A stretch of DNA of 64,000 nt, taken from the NCBI GenBank assembly GCA_910576975.1, contig CAJTJY010000009.1, positions 39,108 to 103,107 on the forward strand. The letters run 5' to 3'. The notes below the pieces were generated by a model. The model was not told where the DNA came from, ran no database searches, and saw only the letters and a list, made by a program, of their open reading frames with translations. A program made the translations under genes and the position numbers. This DNA comes from an uncultured Lachnospiraceae bacterium. Lineage in GTDB: Bacteria > Bacillota > Clostridia > Lachnospirales > Lachnospiraceae. Below are positions 45,495-53,009 of this stretch, one piece after another (position 1 is the stretch's first letter; each line of letters starts with the position of its first letter).

Positions 45495-46529
45495 CTATAT
45501 AATGTTGCGAATGTCGTTGAACATGACAAGTATCATCAGCGCCATCAAGGCGACCAGTCCCACAAAATGTACCATTCCTTCTTTTTCTGGATCGATCTTC
45601 TTTCTGCGTATCGCCTCGATAATTAAAAATAACAGCCTGCCCCCGTCCAACGCCGGAAGAGGAAGCAAGTTCATAATGCCTAAGTTTGCTGACAGGAAGA
45701 TAGAAAAATTAACCATGCTCAATATCGCCATTCCTGTGCCTCCGGCGGACTGACTGGTATCATAAGTGTCTCCCATCACCTTTACGATTCCCACTGGTCC
45801 AGACAGGTCTTTTAACCCTACTTTTCCAGTCACTAGCATTCGAAGACTTTCGATCGTGCTGCTGATCAAATATTTCACTTCATAAAAGCTGTGAGAAATA
45901 GTTTCAAGGAAAGTTCCTCTTTCCCGATAGGTACTGCCATTCATTCCAAGACGTGATTTGCCGCTCTCTTGATCTAATTTAGGCGTCAAAGTGACCGTAT
46001 TCCTTTCGCCGTCACGTTCATAGACTACTTTTGCTGTCTCTCCAGAATGAAAAATAGAGAATTGGCTGATTTCACGAAAAAAATGTATACGCGAGCCATT
46101 GATGGAAATAATCTCATCTCCTGCCTGAAGTCCCGCTTCCGCTGCAGGAAACCCTTCGGCTACGCTGCTGAGCACTGGACGGTCGAAACCTACGCTTGCC
46201 ATGATAATTAGTGCGAACACCCAAGCCATGATAAAGTTAAATACTGGGCCAGCGGCAACGACGCTCATCCGTGCCCAGACAGATTTGCTGTTAAATGCTC
46301 GTTCGTCCTGGCTTTCGCCGTCCTCCCCTTCCATCATGCATGCTCCGCCAAAAGGAAGTAATTTGAGAGAATATTTGGTTTCCCCCTTGGTAAATCCCAC
46401 CAAGGTAGGGCCAAGGCCGAGACAAAATTCATTGACTCGGATGCCATTCTTCTTTGCAAGGAGAAAATGTCCCAATTCATGGAACAAAATGATGATGCTA
46501 AAAATAATAAGTGCAATTATAATGTTCAA
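45495..46529 (-). CDS. rseP: RIP metalloprotease RseP (site-2 protease family)
   Basis: This intramembrane zinc protease cleaves membrane-bound anti-sigma factors and remnant signal peptides. HELGHFLLAKK holds the catalytic HExxH in TM1. A PDZ domain follows (AGLQAGDEIISINGSRI), and the C-terminal ligand motif is LLPLPALDGGR in a later membrane segment. I prefer the TTG at 46529 (start NIIIALIIF), because AGGTGG at the very end of dxr fits it. A GTG three codons upstream (46538) overlaps that site and dxr. Confidence 0.94.
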   Translation of the reverse strand: MNIIIALIIFSIIILFHELGHFLLAKKNGIRVNEFCLGLGPTLVGFTKGETKYSLKLLPFGGACMMEGEDGESQDERAFNSKSVWARMSVVAAGPVFNFIMAWVFALIIMASVGFDRPVLSSVAEGFPAAEAGLQAGDEIISINGSRIHFFREISQFSIFHSGETAKVVYERDGERNTVTLTPKLDQESGKSRLGMNGSTYRERGTFLETISHSFYEVKYLISSTIESLRMLVTGKVGLKDLSGPVGIVKVMGDTYDTSQSAGGTGMAILSMVNFSIFLSANLGIMNLLPLPALDGGRLLFLIIEAIRRKKIDPEKEGMVHFVGLVALMALMILVMFNDIRNII

Positions 46530-46531
46530 AC

Positions 46532-47674
46532 TTACCACCTGCTCTCTATCAAGTCATAAACTTCTGCTTCTGTCTCAAGAATTTGCGCCACGCTGGGCTG
46601 TTCTATAAACGTACACTGTTCCATGCATGATTGAATTAATTCTGCAATATCCAGGAATGAGATCTTACTTTCCAAAAATAGCGCTACAGCTTTTTCATTG
46701 GCGGCATTATAAACGGTGGGGATATTTCCTCCCCGTTTCATTGCCTCGAAGGCAAGCGCAAGGCCATGGAACGTATCTAAATCTGGCTCCTCAAAGGTGA
46801 GGCTGGCAAGCTGGAAAAAATCCAGGCGTTTGCCAGACAAAATACGGCGCTTGGGATAATACAGCGCATACTGAATAGGAAGTCGCATATCCGGAGTGCC
46901 AAGCTGGGCAATTACTGCGCCGTCTTCATATTCTACCATGGAATGGATCACGCTCTCGGGATGAACGACTACTTGAATCTGTTCTAGTTTCACGTTAAAC
47001 AACCATTTGGCTTCGATCACCTCTAATCCTTTGTTTACCATGGTAGCAGAATCAATCGTGATTTTTTTACCCATGGACCAATTGGGATGACGTAAAGCGT
47101 CCTCCACTTGAACTTGGGACAAATCTTGTCGTTTCTTTCCACGAAAGGGACCGCCAGACGCCGTTAGGAGAATTTTATGGATCGAGTTTCCTTTCTCGCC
47201 ATGCAAAGATTGGAAGATAGCGCTGTGTTCGCTGTCTACTGGCAAGATCGGCACATGGTGTTCTTTCGCCAGCGGCATAATAATGTGCCCGGCTGTCACC
47301 AAGGTCTCTTTATTGGCAAGGGCGATCGTCTTTCCAGCTTCTATGGCTGCAACTGTAGGCCGGATGCCTAGCATTCCCACAATTGCCGTTACCAATATCT
47401 CTGCTTCTGGCATCACGGCGATAGCAAGCAATCCTTCCATTCCAAACAGTATGGTTACATCTAAATCCCGTACGCTCGCCTGAAGCTCCTTTGCTGCCTT
47501 TTCTTCCCAGAGGACAGCAAGCCGGGGACGAAATTCCCGGATCTGGCGCTCTAAAAGCACATGATTGCTTCCAGCCGCCAGAGCCGTCACCTGGATGTCT
47601 TTCTGTTCCCGGACTATTTCCAGAGTCTGCGTTCCAATAGATCCCGTAGAGCCCAATAATGCGATTTTCTTCAT
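46532..47674 (-). CDS. dxr: 1-deoxy-D-xylulose 5-phosphate reductoisomerase
   Basis: This enzyme performs the first committed step of the MEP pathway (DXP to MEP, NADPH and divalent metal). The 380-residue product has the NADPH-binding LLGSTGSIGTQ, the substrate motifs LANKETLV and PVDSEHSA, and KITIDSATMVNKG. The start is the ATG at 47674, five bases after GGAGG; an upstream in-frame ATG overlaps that site. It is 11 bp after cdsA. Confidence 0.97.
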   Translation of the reverse strand: MKKIALLGSTGSIGTQTLEIVREQKDIQVTALAAGSNHVLLERQIREFRPRLAVLWEEKAAKELQASVRDLDVTILFGMEGLLAIAVMPEAEILVTAIVGMLGIRPTVAAIEAGKTIALANKETLVTAGHIIMPLAKEHHVPILPVDSEHSAIFQSLHGEKGNSIHKILLTASGGPFRGKKRQDLSQVQVEDALRHPNWSMGKKITIDSATMVNKGLEVIEAKWLFNVKLEQIQVVVHPESVIHSMVEYEDGAVIAQLGTPDMRLPIQYALYYPKRRILSGKRLDFFQLASLTFEEPDLDTFHGLALAFEAMKRGGNIPTVYNAANEKAVALFLESKISFLDIAELIQSCMEQCTFIEQPSVAQILETEAEVYDLIESRW

Positions 47675-47685
47675 ATTCTCCTCCA

Positions 47686-48489
47686 TTAACGTATCAGAAA
47701 CTTTGCCAGATAGCAGATGATTGGCGCTGTAAATATCACGCTGTCAAAACGGTCCAGAATCCCTCCATGCCCAGGAATAAGCGTTCCATAATCTTTGACG
47801 TCATAATTGCGCTTTATTGCCGAAGCCGCCAGGTCCCCGATCATGGAAACGACGGCGCCTGCTCCACTGATTGCTGAGAGGATAAAAATGTACTTCATGG
47901 TAAGATGCATTTGTTCCTGAAAGATCAAGCCATATAGGAAAGTCAGAAGCATCGCCCCAAGGACGCCGCCGACAGCTCCTTCGATAGATTTTTTGGGACT
48001 TAGCTTGGGAGCCATTTTATGTCGTCCAATCAACACGCCCACACAGTAGGCACAGGTATCACTGCCCCAGGAACACAAAAAAATCAGCCATACAATATAA
48101 GCGCCAGCTGCCATCATCCGAGTCTGGTAGATGCAAGACAGCATGACCGCAACATAAAAGACGCCTGTAAATCCGGCAAATACCTGATCTGCCTTGTATT
48201 CAGGAAATTTCAGCACATAAACTGCCATGACGACGATCAGAAATCCCAATGCAAAAATTTCTCTGTCAGGAATAAAGGGGAATCCAAGATTTAAATAATA
48301 GACAGCCCCGGCCAGATATCCGGCAATTCCCAGAAGTGTTTTCTCCATATGAAAAATACGGTATAACTCATACATGCCTATGACTGATATCACAAAAAGC
48401 CCTGCAAGCAGCACGGTTTTTCCAGTGATGATCAGTACAAGGGCAGCGGCAACCAACACGATGCCGCTTAGCAGCCTTGTTCGGAACAT
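47686..48489 (-). CDS. cdsA: Phosphatidate cytidylyltransferase
   Basis: This integral membrane enzyme makes CDP-diacylglycerol from phosphatidate and CTP. The 267-residue protein has about eight membrane segments and the C-terminal CDS signature SAIKRNYDVKDYGTLIPGHG followed by GILDRFDS. It sits two bases downstream of uppS, in the usual Firmicutes order. Confidence 0.96.
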   Translation of the reverse strand: MFRTRLLSGIVLVAAALVLIITGKTVLLAGLFVISVIGMYELYRIFHMEKTLLGIAGYLAGAVYYLNLGFPFIPDREIFALGFLIVVMAVYVLKFPEYKADQVFAGFTGVFYVAVMLSCIYQTRMMAAGAYIVWLIFLCSWGSDTCAYCVGVLIGRHKMAPKLSPKKSIEGAVGGVLGAMLLTFLYGLIFQEQMHLTMKYIFILSAISGAGAVVSMIGDLAASAIKRNYDVKDYGTLIPGHGGILDRFDSVIFTAPIICYLAKFLIR

Positions 48490-48491
48490 GC

Positions 48492-49199
48492 TTATTCCTC
48501 CTTTACCCCTCCATAACGTCTGTCTCTACTATTATAGTCTTCGATAGCTTTTACTAATTCCTTTTTTGTAAAATCAGGCCATGGAACATCTGTAAAATAT
48601 AATTCACTATACGCAATCTGCCAGAGTAAATAATTTGACAAACGCAGCTCGCCGCTGGTACGAATCAATAAATCGGGCGCCGGAATGTCCCTAGTATCAA
48701 GATAGCCCTCAAATCTCTGTTCATCCAGCTCTTCGATAGAGAAAATTCCATCTCTGTAATCTTGTAACATTCGTTTCATGCCTCGCAGCATTTCATCTCT
48801 GCTTCCATAATTGATGGCAATTTGGAAATTTAGCCCATCCTGGTCTTTGGAAAATTCCTCAAGGTTTCGGATGCTCTCTTGAATATCTTCGTCCAGTTTG
48901 GAAACATCCCCAAGAATCCGGACGCGCATATGGTTCTTTTCCGCCGTTTTAATACAATTTTTCATATAATTGCGTAACAATTTCATCAATGCGCGGACTT
49001 CGTCTTTGGGCCGGCACCAATTCTCAGTGGAAAATGCATAAACTGTCAGATACTTAATCCCCAGATTCCAAGCTTCCCGGCAAATGGTTTCCACGTTTTT
49101 GGCTCCCTGGGTATGACCATAATTTCTCGGCATTCCATGTTGCTTTGCCCATCTCCCGTTGCCGTCTAAAATAATTGCTACATGTCTTGGAATGACCAT
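48492..49199 (-). CDS. uppS: Isoprenyl (undecaprenyl diphosphate) synthase
   Basis: This cis-prenyltransferase makes the lipid carrier for peptidoglycan and other wall polymers. The 235-residue product starts with HVAIILDGNGRWAKQHGMPR, giving the catalytic Asp and the P-loop-like site, and ends near RTSGELRLSNYLLWQIAYSE, the family signature. The ATG at 49199 follows AGGAGG. A weak terminator-like hairpin separates it from frr. Confidence 0.96.
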   Translation of the reverse strand: MVIPRHVAIILDGNGRWAKQHGMPRNYGHTQGAKNVETICREAWNLGIKYLTVYAFSTENWCRPKDEVRALMKLLRNYMKNCIKTAEKNHMRVRILGDVSKLDEDIQESIRNLEEFSKDQDGLNFQIAINYGSRDEMLRGMKRMLQDYRDGIFSIEELDEQRFEGYLDTRDIPAPDLLIRTSGELRLSNYLLWQIAYSELYFTDVPWPDFTKKELVKAIEDYNSRDRRYGGVKEE

Positions 49200-49220
49200 G
49201 TTTTCCTCCTAGATAAAAAA

Positions 49221-49244
49221 GGGGGACAGGCATACGCCAGCCCC
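49221..49244 (-). terminator. Imperfect hairpin with T-run between frr and uppS
   Basis: On the minus strand GGGGCTGGC-GTAT-GCCTGTCCCC folds imperfectly and is followed by CTTTTTT. It may attenuate read-through from pyrH-frr into uppS. The stem has a bulge, so efficiency is uncertain. Confidence 0.5.
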
Positions 49245-49288
49245 TCATACATTCATCAGGACCGCCTGTCTATGTAAAACAGACTTCC

Positions 49289-49843
49289 CTACACTGTAAG
49301 AATCTCTTTTGATTTCTCATCTACTGCCTTGTCTACATTGGCAATAAACTTATCCGTTAATTTTTGAACCTCGTCCTCCAATGATTTTGTTTCATCTTCT
49401 GAAATATCGCTGGACTTGCTCATTTTCTTTAAATTGTCGTTAGCGTCCCTGCGGATGTTGCGAATTGCGACCTTGGCGCTCTCGCCTTTCTTTTTTACGT
49501 CTTTCGCCAATTCTTTTCTGCGCTCCTCTGTCAGCTCAGGAAATACCAAACGAATCACTTTTCCGTCGTTGGTAGGATTAATTCCTAAGTCAGAAGTAAG
49601 AATGGCTTTTTCAATTGCCTTTACCATGCTTGGCTCCCAAGGCTGAATTAATATCATTCTCGGTTCTGGAACGGAAACGTTCGCTACCTGCTGAAGTCCT
49701 GTAGGAGCGCCATAATAATCGACCCTTAATTTGTCCAATACATGGGGATTGGCACGTCCCGCACGGATGGAACCGAATTCTTCCATCAGATTATCAAATG
49801 ATTTCTGCATTTTATGATTGTATTGCTGTAATCTCTCATCCAT
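49289..49843 (-). CDS. frr: Ribosome recycling factor
   Basis: This factor splits post-termination ribosomes together with EF-G. The 184-residue product has the typical three-helix-bundle pattern and SIRAGRANPHVLDKLRVDYYG plus INPTNDGKVIRLVFPELTEERR motifs, split here around the beta-sandwich. The start is the ATG at 49843 (MDERLQQYN), eight bases after GGGAGG; a TTG two codons upstream is less likely. It lies 17 bp after pyrH. Confidence 0.97.
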   Translation of the reverse strand: MDERLQQYNHKMQKSFDNLMEEFGSIRAGRANPHVLDKLRVDYYGAPTGLQQVANVSVPEPRMILIQPWEPSMVKAIEKAILTSDLGINPTNDGKVIRLVFPELTEERRKELAKDVKKKGESAKVAIRNIRRDANDNLKKMSKSSDISEDETKSLEDEVQKLTDKFIANVDKAVDEKSKEILTV

Positions 49844-49860
49844 AAACAAATCCTCCCATA

Positions 49861-50556
49861 TTATACCGTAACCCTGGTACCGGAAAATTCCCCGCTCATA
49901 GCTTTCACGATGCTGTTCTCTTCATTTAAGCCGAATACATACATAGGCATTTTATTTTCCATGGACAGGATAGAAGCTGACAAGTCAACTACCGCAAGCT
50001 TTTTCTCAATCACTTCCTGAATAGAGACCTGATCATATTTAACGGCCTTGGGATTAGTCTTTGGATCACTGTCATAGACGCCGTCAATTGCTTTCGCTAG
50101 CAAAATACCATCTGCCTCTATCTCCACAGCTCGTAAAACCGTAGCCGTATCTGTCGAAAAATAGGGGTGCCCGGTACCGCCTGCGAAAAAACATACAATC
50201 CCTTTGGAAAAATATTTATTGACCCGGTCTTTCGAAAACAGCTTGGTGAATGCTCCGCATTCAAAAGGCGTCAGAATTTGCGTCATCATTCCTACTGAGC
50301 GAAATATTTCTGATACATAAATGCAATTCATCACAGTTGCAAGCATTCCGATCTGATCTGCCTTTGCACGGTCAATCGTCTCACTGGTTCTTCCGCGCCA
50401 GAAATTGCCGCCGCCAATGACGATTCCGACTTGCGTGCCTGCGTCTGCGAGTTGCATTACCTGTTTCGCGACCACGGTTACAGTTGCTTCGTCAAAACCT
50501 ATATGCTTTTCTCCTGCCAGCGCTTCGCCGCTTAATTTCAATAAAATTCTTTTCAT
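49861..50556 (-). CDS. pyrH: UMP kinase
   Basis: This hexameric amino-acid-kinase-fold enzyme phosphorylates UMP to UDP. The 231-residue product has RILLKLSGEALAG, VIGGGNFWRG and the TGHPYFSTDTATVLRAVE motif. It follows the bactofilin gene with a two-base gap and precedes frr. Confidence 0.97.
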   Translation of the reverse strand: MKRILLKLSGEALAGEKHIGFDEATVTVVAKQVMQLADAGTQVGIVIGGGNFWRGRTSETIDRAKADQIGMLATVMNCIYVSEIFRSVGMMTQILTPFECGAFTKLFSKDRVNKYFSKGIVCFFAGGTGHPYFSTDTATVLRAVEIEADGILLAKAIDGVYDSDPKTNPKAVKYDQVSIQEVIEKKLAVVDLSASILSMENKMPMYVFGLNEENSIVKAMSGEFSGTRVTV

Positions 50557-50558
50557 AA

Positions 50559-51401
50559 TCAGCCTTTCTTGTTCTCATTAAACAGGCTGTCCATATCAAC
50601 TTCTGCATAGCATTGAGAACAGAAGCCCTCGATTACTGCTCCGTTGTTAATCTGCACGGAGCGGGATTTGATGTTGCCCATGACTACTGCCGAAGTATCC
50701 ACTACTACCGGGCCTTGCACATCGATGTCTCCTTTGATAGCCCCTGCAATCACTGCGCTAGAGGCAGTGATATTGCCGATTACGACAGAACCCAAACCAA
50801 CTTTTACGGTTCCGCTGGTGGATATTTCTCCCTCGATCTTAGCAGCGTCGGCAAAGAACTCTGCAGATTTGGAATTTCCCTTGATGCTTCCTGTCACTGT
50901 CATTTTTCCATTACAGGTTACATTTCCTTCAATTTTGCCTCTCATCTCAAAAGAACCAGTAGATTCCATATCGCCTTTTAAGAAAGTCCCTTCTGTTATG
51001 ACTGTCACTTCTTCGGACACTTCCTCTGACAAGGTAACTTCTCTCTCTGCCTTTACTTCATTTTCTGTACTCACAATTGTTTCCTCCTTATGGTTTACTT
51101 GCTGTGGCTCAATATTTTTTACGTTTTGGCTTTCCTGGATGGCGTCCTCCAGCTTGATTTCCGGAAGATTCGGTTCCTCAGGAGCCAAAATGATAGGCTT
51201 TTCTCTCTGAACCGGCGTATCTACTTTTTCAAATAGTCCTTCCAGCTTCTTTAATTCGGACTCTACATCCACTTCCTGTTCCAGTGTGTTTACAACCAAG
51301 TCCTGCGGCTTTGCCACCGGACTTTGCGGCAGTTCTTCTCCTGGAAGCAGCTCGTTTACTGCCTGGGACAAATCTTCCTTGAAATCTTTAAAAAAGCTCA
51401 T
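50559..51401 (-). CDS. Bactofilin-type polymer-forming cytoskeletal protein
   Basis: This 280-residue protein has an acidic, unstructured N-terminal half (about 1-135, rich in Glu and Val) and a bactofilin beta-helix domain (about 140-265). The latter shows the repeated IEGNV, IKGNS, IEGEI, VIGNI, IKGDI, VMGNI pattern, one strand-turn per about 18 residues. Bactofilins form nucleotide-free filaments that act in cell shape and placement of wall enzymes. Here it may share an operon with the upstream membrane-anchored deacetylase, a possible partner. The long N-terminal region is unusual; many bactofilins are under 200 residues. Confidence 0.88.
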   Translation of the reverse strand: MSFFKDFKEDLSQAVNELLPGEELPQSPVAKPQDLVVNTLEQEVDVESELKKLEGLFEKVDTPVQREKPIILAPEEPNLPEIKLEDAIQESQNVKNIEPQQVNHKEETIVSTENEVKAEREVTLSEEVSEEVTVITEGTFLKGDMESTGSFEMRGKIEGNVTCNGKMTVTGSIKGNSKSAEFFADAAKIEGEISTSGTVKVGLGSVVIGNITASSAVIAGAIKGDIDVQGPVVVDTSAVVMGNIKSRSVQINNGAVIEGFCSQCYAEVDMDSLFNENKKG

Positions 51402-51452
51402 ATATGTACCTCCATAAATTATTTTCTATTTCAAAACATGTTACATAAAGTA

Positions 51453-52433
51453 TTATTCCACATTTTCTGCCGTAATATGCTGCACAGGCTCAGTTGTTTC
51501 ATCAATCGGCAGAATTTCTGCCCCCATCTGCTGCAGCTTGTCAATCATGGGCTCCAAAGCTTCCACTGTCGTCGCTTTTGGAGAAGAATCATGCATCAGC
51601 ACCACGGACGTCTCATATGCGGTTACGTCATGCACTACATTTTCAACTAGTTCATCTGGCGTATAAGCCTGACTGGTTGCGTCGCCGCTTGCCACGTTCC
51701 AGTCAAAATAGGTAAATCCCTGCTCTGTCACATATTGGATCAATTCTTGCATGTCCACATTGCTGACTTGGTTGCTGCTTCCTCCTGGAAAACGTATCAA
51801 CCTGGTCGTCACTCCGGTGACATCCTCTAAGTAAGACTGCAAATGTGTCATATCTTCTATAAAAGCATCCAAAGAACTATAGATCAGATCATACTTATGA
51901 GAATAAGAATGCATACCTAAAGTATGCCCTTCGTCAACGATGCGCTGATAAAGCTGCTTTGCGCTTTCTTCCTCATTTCCAGTTACAAAAAAGGTGGCTT
52001 TAATGTTGCGCTCCTTTAAAATATCTAAAATTTTCGCAGTATTTTCACTGGGACCATCGTCAAACGTCAAATATACTTTTCGTGGGTGTTCTTCTGGCTG
52101 CCCGCTTTCTTCTGGTTGCTCGCCAACCTGTGGCTGGTTCTCTTGCGAATTTGTCGCTGGCTCCTGTTCTGGCACGGAATCTGAAACCTTTCCATCTTTA
52201 GAACCTGCGTTTTTTTGATTTTCACTAGTTACATAATGTTCCTGAGATATCATGGTTTTTGCGATATCATCTACCTGTTGCTCAAGAGAGATCAGCTTCA
52301 CAAGCAAAGTGACTGTCAGTACGGTAAGTACAAGAATCCATATGCCGCCAAATGCAAGAATGGACGTTTTCATTTTATTGATTCGTCTACGCCTTAACTG
52401 CTGTTCTTGTAATCCATTCGTTTTTTCTTCCAT
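51453..52433 (-). CDS. Membrane-anchored polysaccharide deacetylase
   Basis: This 326-residue protein has a basic cytoplasmic N terminus, one membrane anchor (about 24-46), a Gln/Glu/Pro-rich linker, and a NodB-type carbohydrate esterase 4 domain. The CE4 motifs are visible: TFDDGPS (catalytic Asp and metal Asp), HSYSHKYDL (metal histidines, as HxxxH), RFPGGSS, and a late LMHDS. The likely substrate is N-acetylated peptidoglycan or another wall polymer. The start is the ATG at 52433 after GGGAGG. It sits 51 bp upstream of the bactofilin gene. Confidence 0.9.
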   Translation of the reverse strand: MEEKTNGLQEQQLRRRRINKMKTSILAFGGIWILVLTVLTVTLLVKLISLEQQVDDIAKTMISQEHYVTSENQKNAGSKDGKVSDSVPEQEPATNSQENQPQVGEQPEESGQPEEHPRKVYLTFDDGPSENTAKILDILKERNIKATFFVTGNEEESAKQLYQRIVDEGHTLGMHSYSHKYDLIYSSLDAFIEDMTHLQSYLEDVTGVTTRLIRFPGGSSNQVSNVDMQELIQYVTEQGFTYFDWNVASGDATSQAYTPDELVENVVHDVTAYETSVVLMHDSSPKATTVEALEPMIDKLQQMGAEILPIDETTEPVQHITAENVE

Positions 52434-52799
52434 GTATAGGACCTCCCGGGTCTTCATAGACATACAATCGAAAGCTTCCGCCTCTACAATATGGATAGCC
52501 TTATGCCTTTCCTCTCATCATGATTGCGCATAACAAGAGTTCACTAACCCTATTGTAACACATTTTTTTCAAAACGCATTAAAAATATTCAAAAAATTTG
52601 TACTATTTTTTGGCAACTTTCCCTTATTTTTCTGTTTTTTTGATATATTTATTAATATTGTCAGATATGTTAAATTATTTGGTGCCAAATCATGGAGTTG
52701 ATATCTTTAGAAATTTAATTATTGCTTTCGAATTTGCCAAAGGCAGATGTTGATTTTGAAATATGTCACATCTGCCTGGCTCTGTTTGTAATTTGTTTT
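52434..52799. other. Intergenic region between copA and deacetylase gene
   Basis: These 366 bases hold the terminator of copA (52741-52777) and an AT-rich upstream region for the deacetylase gene. No supported coding frame was found. Several T-rich tracts lie near 52560-52650, but I cannot pick out a clear promoter. Confidence 0.6.
52741..52777 (-). terminator. Hairpin after copA
   Basis: AGGCAGATGT (52741-52750) pairs with ACATCTGCCT (52768-52777). The following T-run on the minus strand is short. It lies 22 bases past the copA stop. Confidence 0.6.
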
Positions 52800-53009
52800 T
52801 TACTGAATCGATATTACCTTATAATCCTGGTCTTCTACGGCTTTTTTCAAAACGTCGTCGGCAAGTTCCTGTTTCAGCGTCACCACCGCCGTGCCTGCTT
52901 CATGGCTTACCGTCGCCTGTTCGACTTCTGCGAGAGCTTCTAAACACTTTTTCACATTTGCCTCGCAGTGCCCGCACATCATTCCTTCGATTTTCAAGGT
53001 TTTTTCCAT
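52800..53009 (-). CDS. copZ: Internal, in-frame CopZ-like copper chaperone
   Basis: Inside copA, TAAGGAGG lies eight bases before an in-frame ATG at 53009. Initiation there would give a free 69-residue HMA protein with GMMCGHCEANVKKCLEAL, the normal size of CopZ metallochaperones. So the locus may yield both a CopA-CopZ fusion and soluble CopZ from one frame. The sequence supports the signal; that both products are made is inference. Confidence 0.6.
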   Translation of the reverse strand: MEKTLKIEGMMCGHCEANVKKCLEALAEVEQATVSHEAGTAVVTLKQELADDVLKKAVEDQDYKVISIQ